The position numbers were made by a program, and so were the translations under genes. Shown here one piece after another: positions 7,501 to 12,315 of a DNA stretch of 12,315 nucleotides; within the stretch, counting starts at the first letter, position 1, and each line of letters begins with the position of its first letter. A model generated the notes under the pieces. The model was not told where the DNA came from, did no database searches, and saw only the letters and a list, made by a program, of their open reading frames with translations. Source of the stretch: JAVVPL01 sp036655775 (GTDB lineage: Bacteria > Bacteroidota > Bacteroidia > Bacteroidales > P3); NCBI GenBank assembly GCA_036655775.1, contig JAVVPL010000062.1, forward strand, positions 1-12,315. Direction: 5' to 3'.

Positions 7501-9966
7501 TTCGGCTCTAATTACTAAATTGCCTCCTTTATAATCAAAGGTAGAATCTAACACTAAGGTTATTTCATTTTTTCCAAAAGGAAAATTCACAACGCCCTCA
7601 TATACTTTTTTCATTTTTGCCACAGGCATCCAACCTGCTGAAAGATCGGTTTTAGGCGTTTCCATAATATGAATAATTACTTTTTCATTAGACACCTCAT
7701 TACTAAAGCCACTAAAATAACGAATCGCAGTAATTTTACCTTTGGCTAAATTGATTTCTTTTTTAAGATAAATACTTTGACTTACGCTACTTTTATAAAA
7801 GAAATTTAAAGGTACAAACATAGTGGCTAAATCAACGGTACTTGTAATTTCAGAATGTACGGTGGTGGCAGTTTGTACCGCTACCATATACGCTGGAGAA
7901 ACATTATTACTCGTATTGGCATCGCCAACCAAAGACACCGAAACACTAAGCGGAGTTTGAGCCACTATGCTAGGAGTCCATGTAAAAGCAATGTACATCG
8001 TATCGCCAGGAGCTAAACTTTCAGTTACAGTACGTGTGCTTTGTGTAGCGCCTGCAAAAAATTTGACTTCAAAATTACTTTGAGGCACTAATCCTTCATT
8101 TGTAATAATTGCTTGATAGGTATAGGTTTCACCAATTTTAGGTACTTTTTCGCCTAGTACCGATACGCCAGCCAAATCTTTATCGGCCAATTGTACACAA
8201 GAAATATCAGCTTCCCAACCTTTTCCTACATTAAAATCGCCAGAGATAAATCCAAAGGTAAGAGCCCCTGAAGTATTTGCGGCACCTGCTCGTAAATGAG
8301 CGAGAATTTCAGGCACTTGTTGACCTGCAAAAGGAGATCCAAGAATGGGTTTTGATTCTATACTCGGACCATCAAATATATGTAACTCATCGGTACCTCC
8401 CACCAATAAACTAATATCCATATTTTTGAAAGAAACTTGAATACGATTTCCAGCTTCTGGATTTTCAGGAGCGAGACTCAATACATATACGGTATTTTCT
8501 TTATAATCGGCATTAGGACCTTCGGGACCATAGAATTTGCCTTCACAAGTCACCACTCTAGAAGTTCCCATATAAATATCCCCATTGGTATATAAATACA
8601 TCTCTCCCGATTTTTGCATCGCCCCTGCCCCATCTACGGTAGAGGGGGTAATTTCATACGAATAGCGTTTTTTGGAAGGAACCGTATTGTCGGTAAAAGA
8701 ATTAGTAGTATGCGCTGTAGCCACCGTGATATTGCCAGGTTGACGAACAATTTTATAAGTCAAACTAGAGGCATCTATCCAGCCATTATTTTTACCATTT
8801 TCATCTATTTTCCATGTAAGATATGCCCCATTTCCTTTAGGAGCTAAGGTAATAGCATGTACGGCCGCAGGAATATCTCTTCCTGAATAGGTTTTTATTG
8901 AATTGGGATATCCTTGTTTTTTTCCATCCAACGCAATAATTTTGTAGCTATGTGAACCCACGGCTACATTTTCGTCTACCCAAGTACATTCGGCCCCTTG
9001 TGTGGGTTTGTCTATGGTTTTTACCAAAACCCCATCTCTATAAATTTCTAAAGATGTAAAATTAGTTAGCGGAGCTCCATTAATTAAATAGGATGGATTT
9101 TTCCATGTTAAACTTATATTAAATTGAGAAGCCACAGAGGCAGGCTGAGGTTTAACTTCTAAATCCGTTACTTGATCTGGAGCAAGGGTATCATATTTGT
9201 TGCTAAACAACCATTTGATTGCATTGTGAAGTAAACGATGACCATCTCCAAAAACAAACGATTGAACTCCTGCAATCATACTCACATCCACAGGAGCAAT
9301 ATTAACTGCTACAATGTTTTTGTACACACTTACCAAAGGAGCCCCAGTTTCTTCAAAATAAGCCAAGGTCATAGCATCTGCTTTCGCTTCATTTACATAA
9401 GTAGGGTGGGTAACATTGATTGTTTTTACCTTATTCATAATAGGGTGTTCGGGATGGGTTACTTCGCCCATGTTGATAGAACCTGCAGCTAATGCCAATG
9501 CAGGTTTAAAAGGAGACATTTGTTCCTCTATATACGTACCTCCCAAAAGACCTATTTTAGCCACAGGATCCATTTCTTGTAGGTGCATCGCTTCTAACAA
9601 ATAACCCCCTGCTTTTACATAAGCACCTAGCAGATTACTCACTTCAATTCCCTTAACGCCTATATCTTCCCAGCCTATAAAATTGTAAATCCAAACCACA
9701 TCATATTCAAGTAGGTCTTCGAGAGTCAACGATTTAACATCTCGTGTATAAGTATATTCAACCCCACCAAAAACTTCCATAATTTCACGTAATGATTTGG
9801 GATGAAGTGCTTCAAAGTGTCCCGTCGAAGATATAGTGAGACACCTTACTTTTCGCGCATGATCGGTGGTAGTGCTCCCTTTCAACGCAGGGGCAGAAGA
9901 GGCTGCTGGCAATTGAAAGAGGCATAAAAAGCTCATCAAAAGCATGAATAAAACTGTTTTTTTCAT
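4525..9966 (-). CDS. Giant multidomain T9SS-secreted surface adhesin-like protein
   Basis: This 1813-residue protein starts with a signal peptide (about 1-25, ending AASSA, no lipobox). Residues 38-255 look like a class-I glutamine-amidotransferase/ThuA-type alpha/beta fold, without a visible catalytic Cys in the nucleophile-elbow region. Then: two fibronectin-III-like domains (about 262-360 and 365-460); a CUB-like domain (about 470-592, with DELHIFDGP, GALTFGF and Cys474/Cys590 as a possible disulfide); a CARDB domain (about 593-697); a haemagglutinin-associated beta domain (about 705-880); two carboxypeptidase-regulatory-like domains (885-960, 965-1045); a second beta domain (about 1075-1236); a fibronectin-like segment; a third regulatory-like domain (1370-1455); a cleaved-adhesin domain (1488-1668, with DDWFISPEL); a fibronectin-like domain; and a type A sorting domain (1735-1813, LRIYPNP to VKRFIKK). 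It is probably exported and anchored on the cell surface. Only 20 bases separate it from the Omp28-like gene upstream, suggesting an operon. Domain names are by eye; the ligand is unknown. Confidence 0.88.
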   Translation of the reverse strand: MKKTVLFMLLMSFLCLFQLPAASSAPALKGSTTTDHARKVRCLTISSTGHFEALHPKSLREIMEVFGGVEYTYTRDVKSLTLEDLLEYDVVWIYNFIGWEDIGVKGIEVSNLLGAYVKAGGYLLEAMHLQEMDPVAKIGLLGGTYIEEQMSPFKPALALAAGSINMGEVTHPEHPIMNKVKTINVTHPTYVNEAKADAMTLAYFEETGAPLVSVYKNIVAVNIAPVDVSMIAGVQSFVFGDGHRLLHNAIKWLFSNKYDTLAPDQVTDLEVKPQPASVASQFNISLTWKNPSYLINGAPLTNFTSLEIYRDGVLVKTIDKPTQGAECTWVDENVAVGSHSYKIIALDGKKQGYPNSIKTYSGRDIPAAVHAITLAPKGNGAYLTWKIDENGKNNGWIDASSLTYKIVRQPGNITVATAHTTNSFTDNTVPSKKRYSYEITPSTVDGAGAMQKSGEMYLYTNGDIYMGTSRVVTCEGKFYGPEGPNADYKENTVYVLSLAPENPEAGNRIQVSFKNMDISLLVGGTDELHIFDGPSIESKPILGSPFAGQQVPEILAHLRAGAANTSGALTFGFISGDFNVGKGWEADISCVQLADKDLAGVSVLGEKVPKIGETYTYQAIITNEGLVPQSNFEVKFFAGATQSTRTVTESLAPGDTMYIAFTWTPSIVAQTPLSVSVSLVGDANTSNNVSPAYMVAVQTATTVHSEITSTVDLATMFVPLNFFYKSSVSQSIYLKKEINLAKGKITAIRYFSGFSNEVSNEKVIIHIMETPKTDLSAGWMPVAKMKKVYEGVVNFPFGKNEITLVLDSTFDYKGGNLVIRAEHPMSQYQYTIAEAFQVIYDNQSRYRSLFYGSSETAFDEKTSLPTNANYYPCVVFAMDVKEAASLKGRITSKELPMDSVKVQVKGTPYYAMSNAKGEYCLPSLNEGTDTVVYSKYSYITLELPGIVLQNGKVTLKDVSIKEIPKAIITGTVLDNAGDPIANACVELQGYDHYTTQTLANGTFTLKKVYTDQKYEILLTKDRFTPYKGKLAFGANDTNIGTLTMVQIAYPPLCLTANENASKSVQLTWKDPADMNFTRLTYDNGEATFTLGVKPEIEGWFGTAFSVEDSGLIESIDIFGVPHPMLEDGNLGNRYVTVDIFDSKRKKVATSKPFLMPEEKWINVPLGFFPYKGVFYAMVHFPPMKETDFGNTIGADALGPNANNQSNYFSDGYAWGVVQSIANVDPFVFMIRANVFTENKIAKLSPSNSLQANYDRNKIVSAQANKQFALAIETSTLDANHVLMAPEIEQGNPFTKSFTAKYTVYNFLKDKKDKPSEWTLLTSTPISDKSYLDPNFATLSQGSYQYAVKANYTAELISEPMISNVLHKDMTTVLHLDARTNTLDNPIEGAQVRLTNMDTTEMRVYTGIVDAQGKLSLRGIWKGKYAMIVSKLGFVSTDTLGLMLTTDSAYTVSVILQQDRRAPYNLQIAPKDGETGVYNFVWNESKNIEEGFESHADFTINSRGKVGWNYVDVDKSHTYAIQGVKFPNQGDLMSYMIFNPNQTIPKLETLEGMPYKGKKYLASFAAAEGKPNDDWFISPELNYTNEFTFSFWARSFSSSEGLEKIQVGYSTNSMDPADFIWIQGGSSMSLPTKWAEYSYQIPGFTKYVAIRNVSFNSYLLMIDEVFIGNEKTGVSGIKGFKVYLDGQEVAQTQTKEYTFKNITNPEKHKAGVQALYESGVSSISEIGFIPVNIEDNVFAKNLRIYPNPAQNYIVLEGLSQSATYEIYNMYGSLLKTKTTSNAMEQIAISDLSSGAYVIRIISNEGTAVKRFIKK

Positions 9967-9986
9967 ATTTATTAATTTATTTATTA

Positions 9987-11789
9987 CTATTTTATATTAT
10001 TAATTTTTTGTGTTTGAACCCCTTGTGCACTTTGCATATACAAAATATAGGTTGCTGGAGCCAAACTGCTAAGATCAATTTTAATTTCATGCGTACCACT
10101 AGGGTACACTTTATCGGCAATTACTTGCACTCTTCTTCCACTTAAATCAAAAAGAGAAAGTTGAATAGGACTCGATTTTTCTAATTTTAAGGTACAAAGA
10201 GCAAGTCCTTTGGTAGGATTTGGATACACACGCATGGTATTAGGCAAAGCGGATTCTATGGTTTCATTGCCCACAGAACCTAAAGAAAGCACTTGATAAT
10301 CTTTGTTGGTGTACTTTCCATCACTTTCGGCCAACAAACTATTTTTATCATCGTAAATTTTGTAATAGCCAGCGCCAAAATTGGTATTGATTCCATCTTT
10401 GCCTTTATCAAAAATTTCAAATAGATAACAATCGGTATTTTCAATAGGAATGATTTCAATATATTTTTTAGTGCCTTCTTTGGGCAAATCGTTGGTATAT
10501 TCTTTTTGAGCTATCACCGTACCTGCTCCATCCATCAATTGCCAGCTTACTTCACTTGCATACTGATCCAAATTAAGTTCCAATTTGAGCGATCGAGTCA
10601 TTTCGGTACGTCCCACTTTTTTGGTCATTTTAGCAAATGCTTTGAGGCTATCCAAAGGAACTGTGGCTGGAATTGTATCTCCATTAATGGCCGTAATTTG
10701 TACACTTACATCTGTAACGCCATCTACCATAGGAAAGGAAGAAAGCACCAAGGTATCCGAAGCCTCAGGCATAATATGCCGATGGTTCCAAGTACAAGAA
10801 TAGGTTTCATTATTGTAGGTATAATCAAAACTTACCGTATTGATACGCCCTTCGCCATTGTTTTTGACAGCAACCTCTAAAGCTCCTGAGCCTTGACAAT
10901 TTTGTATCGCAGCTTGTTTGGCAGAGAGCAAACGGGGACAAGAAACAAGTCCTTCGTAATCAATACTACTTTCACAAGCATTTAAAATATTGGTTTTGCT
11001 TTCCGTTACATAAGCCACAATATCAATATTTCCCATTCTTAGCGGAATTCCTTTATAATCTCTAGGAATAGTATATTTGAGCGTATCCGAAAAATACGTT
11101 CCACTTTGTGTTTGTGAAATAGGCATTCCCCATTGTCCTGTCAAAAAGTGACGTAACATGTGATTGTGTTTATATTTATTATCTCCTGCCGACATTTCAG
11201 GATAATACCCAATTCCTTGTTGTTGACCTATCACATTATTTTGCAATAAAGCCACATTCAAATAATTGGTTTTTTCCTTACTATCAGAGGTATAATATCC
11301 TTGTACAATACAAACCAATTCACGGGTTTTCCAATTTAAATAACTTTTGGCAGCTAAATTGACACAAGCCGTTTCGGTAACTACTTGAGATACAAAATTT
11401 GCCCAATTTTCACGTCCCGTAGCCATGGCTGCTTGTCCAGCAAATCTAGTACGACTTACCGAACCCATTGGATACCCACTCACACCAAGCAATTCGGCCA
11501 ACGAATCCCCAAAAGCCGTGGTATATACAGGTCCCGAAGAACCTGGCGTTGCATTAGCAAAAGATCCTTGATGAATATTAATCGCAATATAACGATCTTT
11601 ATACTGTTGTTTGAGTTGATCCGAACGTTTGTGTCCATCTGGACAATTTCCACATTTTGCTCCTGTAAATTCTTCTAAAACAGCACATTTCTTTGATATT
11701 TGCGTAGGTACAAAGTAGTTTTGAGCTGAAAGACTTAAACCTACGGAAGTAAAAAATACAGATAAAAATAATTTTGAAATAGAAATCAT
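9987..11789 (-). CDS. Omp28-related outer membrane protein with thioredoxin-like motif and T9SS sorting domain
   Basis: This 600-residue protein has a signal peptide (1-23, ending SLSAQ) without a lipobox. Residues 35-54 carry the Omp28 signature AVLEEFTGAKCGNCPDGH, a thioredoxin-like CxxC (Cys46, Cys49). GVSGYP around 102-107 sits where thioredoxin folds place a cis-proline. The Omp28-like region continues to about 285, followed by CARDB-like (about 285-375) and further beta-rich segments (about 395-505). The protein ends in a type A sorting domain (about 515-600): MRVYPNPTKG, LSLFDLSGRRV and a Lys-rich end. P. gingivalis Omp28 is known as a surface protein described as a putative adhesin/receptor; a redox role for the CxxC is inference. 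It is considerably longer than I recall for Omp28. The ATG is the only good start before the signal peptide, and the gene leads directly into the adhesin gene. Confidence 0.9.
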   Translation of the reverse strand: MISISKLFLSVFFTSVGLSLSAQNYFVPTQISKKCAVLEEFTGAKCGNCPDGHKRSDQLKQQYKDRYIAINIHQGSFANATPGSSGPVYTTAFGDSLAELLGVSGYPMGSVSRTRFAGQAAMATGRENWANFVSQVVTETACVNLAAKSYLNWKTRELVCIVQGYYTSDSKEKTNYLNVALLQNNVIGQQQGIGYYPEMSAGDNKYKHNHMLRHFLTGQWGMPISQTQSGTYFSDTLKYTIPRDYKGIPLRMGNIDIVAYVTESKTNILNACESSIDYEGLVSCPRLLSAKQAAIQNCQGSGALEVAVKNNGEGRINTVSFDYTYNNETYSCTWNHRHIMPEASDTLVLSSFPMVDGVTDVSVQITAINGDTIPATVPLDSLKAFAKMTKKVGRTEMTRSLKLELNLDQYASEVSWQLMDGAGTVIAQKEYTNDLPKEGTKKYIEIIPIENTDCYLFEIFDKGKDGINTNFGAGYYKIYDDKNSLLAESDGKYTNKDYQVLSLGSVGNETIESALPNTMRVYPNPTKGLALCTLKLEKSSPIQLSLFDLSGRRVQVIADKVYPSGTHEIKIDLSSLAPATYILYMQSAQGVQTQKINNIK

Positions 11790-11842
11790 AGTTTTGTTTT
11801 TTAATTAATAGCATTTTGATAATTTCTCACCCTTACAGACTC

Positions 11843-11850
11843 CAAATTAA
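11843..11850 (-). promoter_or_regulatory. Possible Bacteroidota -7 promoter element before the Omp28-like gene
   Basis: On the minus strand this octamer reads TTAATTTG, seven of eight matches to the Bacteroides -7 consensus TAnnTTTG. It lies 53 bases upstream of the ATG, giving a plausible leader. No clear TTTG-type -33 box is seen at the usual distance, so the call is weak. A promoter in this gap is expected, because an inverted repeat that could end the preceding transcript lies just upstream. Confidence 0.25.
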
Positions 11851-11897
11851 CTGACAATCTGCCAATGGTTTTAACGAAATAGTTGTGTATTTATATA

Positions 11898-11929
11898 AGT
11901 ATCGGACTGAATAAATCCAGTCCGATACT
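11898..11929 (-). terminator. Perfect 12-bp inverted repeat, probable terminator of the upstream gene
   Basis: Arms 11898-11909 (AGTATCGGACTG) and 11918-11929 are exact reverse complements around an 8-base loop. The hairpin begins 11 bases after the stop of the truncated minus-strand gene at the right edge, where a terminator would sit. The following transcript is AU-rich (TTATATAAAT) but lacks a clean U run, so termination may be imperfect. A protein-binding operator for the Omp28-like gene is a less likely alternative. Confidence 0.6.
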
Positions 11930-11940
11930 GCAAATATACA

Positions 11941-12315
11941 TTATTTTACAATTAATTTATGTGATTGTACTCCTTTACTTGATATTAAGCGTATCATATA
12001 AATACCTGTGGGTTGAATAGAACCTATCTCAATGCTTGTACTATTCGTAGCTCCAAAACTCCGTATCACTTGTCCTGAAATGTTAATTACTTCTATACTT
12101 TGAAATTGAGTTTGTGCAGGATTGTGAATATACACATTTGCATGATTGGAATAAATTTGCACAGCATGGATGTTTTCATTTTCAATTTCTAGAGGATTCG
12201 TAGTGAATTTATCTTCAGCCCAAGCACTCGTATCATTGGCGGCACAAATAGCACGTACACCCCAAGTATAGGCCGTGTTGGCGGTTAAATGATTTAGTTT
12301 TACTTGTTTTGCACT
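11941..12315 (-). CDS. C-terminal part of a T9SS-secreted protein (fibronectin-III end plus sorting domain), truncated by window edge
   Basis: The frame is open to the right edge, so only the last 124 residues are visible and the start lies outside. The first part contains LTANTAYTWGVRAICAA, followed by SAWAEDKFTT, the end of a fibronectin-III-like domain. The rest is a T9SS type A-like sorting domain: VQIYSNHANVYIHNP, IEVINISGQVIRSFG, TGIYMIRLIS and the C-terminal SHKLIVK. The usual 'YPNP' near the start of the domain is replaced by YSNH, while the later GQ/G-turn, tyrosine and lysine-rich end are kept. A GTG at 12160-12162 could be mistaken for a start of a 73-residue gene, but the homologous-looking sequence continues unbroken upstream of it. 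The catalytic or binding part is not in view, so function cannot be given. Confidence 0.85.
   Translation of the reverse strand, partial: SAKQVKLNHLTANTAYTWGVRAICAANDTSAWAEDKFTTNPLEIENENIHAVQIYSNHANVYIHNPAQTQFQSIEVINISGQVIRSFGATNSTSIEIGSIQPTGIYMIRLISSKGVQSHKLIVK

Noticed and set aside
10506..10880. A 124-codon plus-strand open frame inside the Omp28-like gene
   Set aside because: It is antisense to a coherent secreted protein and has no recognisable motif, so it is a chance frame.
11941..12162. A separate 73-residue gene starting at GTG 12160-12162
   Set aside because: The same frame stays open to the window edge and encodes a fibronectin-like domain end directly before the sorting domain, so it is the tail of a larger gene.

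Overview
The window reads as a piece of a Bacteroidota genome, most likely the order Bacteroidales and similar in gene content to Porphyromonas. The evidence is AT-rich DNA, starts without Shine-Dalgarno sequences, and four consecutive minus-strand genes whose products carry type IX secretion system (T9SS) C-terminal sorting domains. Family names here come from motif recognition by eye; no database search was run.

Layout from the left: an edge-truncated IS3-type transposase OrfA fragment (plus strand, about 3-194), then roughly 200 bases with no supportable gene. Everything else is on the minus strand, so transcription runs right to left. In transcription order these are: the C-terminal end of a fibronectin-III/T9SS protein (from beyond 12315 to 11941); a perfect 12-bp inverted repeat in the following gap; an Omp28-like protein with a CGNC motif and its own sorting domain (11789-9987); a 1813-residue multidomain surface protein with a glutamine-amidotransferase-like N-terminus, CUB, CARDB, carboxypeptidase-regulatory-like, cleaved-adhesin and sorting domains (9966-4525); a 161-base gap with a 19-bp hairpin; a gingipain-like C25 cysteine peptidase (4363-767); and a small YjbR/MmcQ-type cytoplasmic protein (729-391).

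The Omp28-like and adhesin genes are 20 bases apart and probably co-transcribed. The protease follows after the hairpin-bearing gap. Together they look like a cell-surface proteolysis and adhesion locus served by T9SS. In Porphyromonas gingivalis, RgpA and Kgp carry the C25 protease and the haemagglutinin/adhesin region on one polypeptide. Here comparable modules sit in separate neighbouring genes. That the two products work together is an inference from gene order and domain content.
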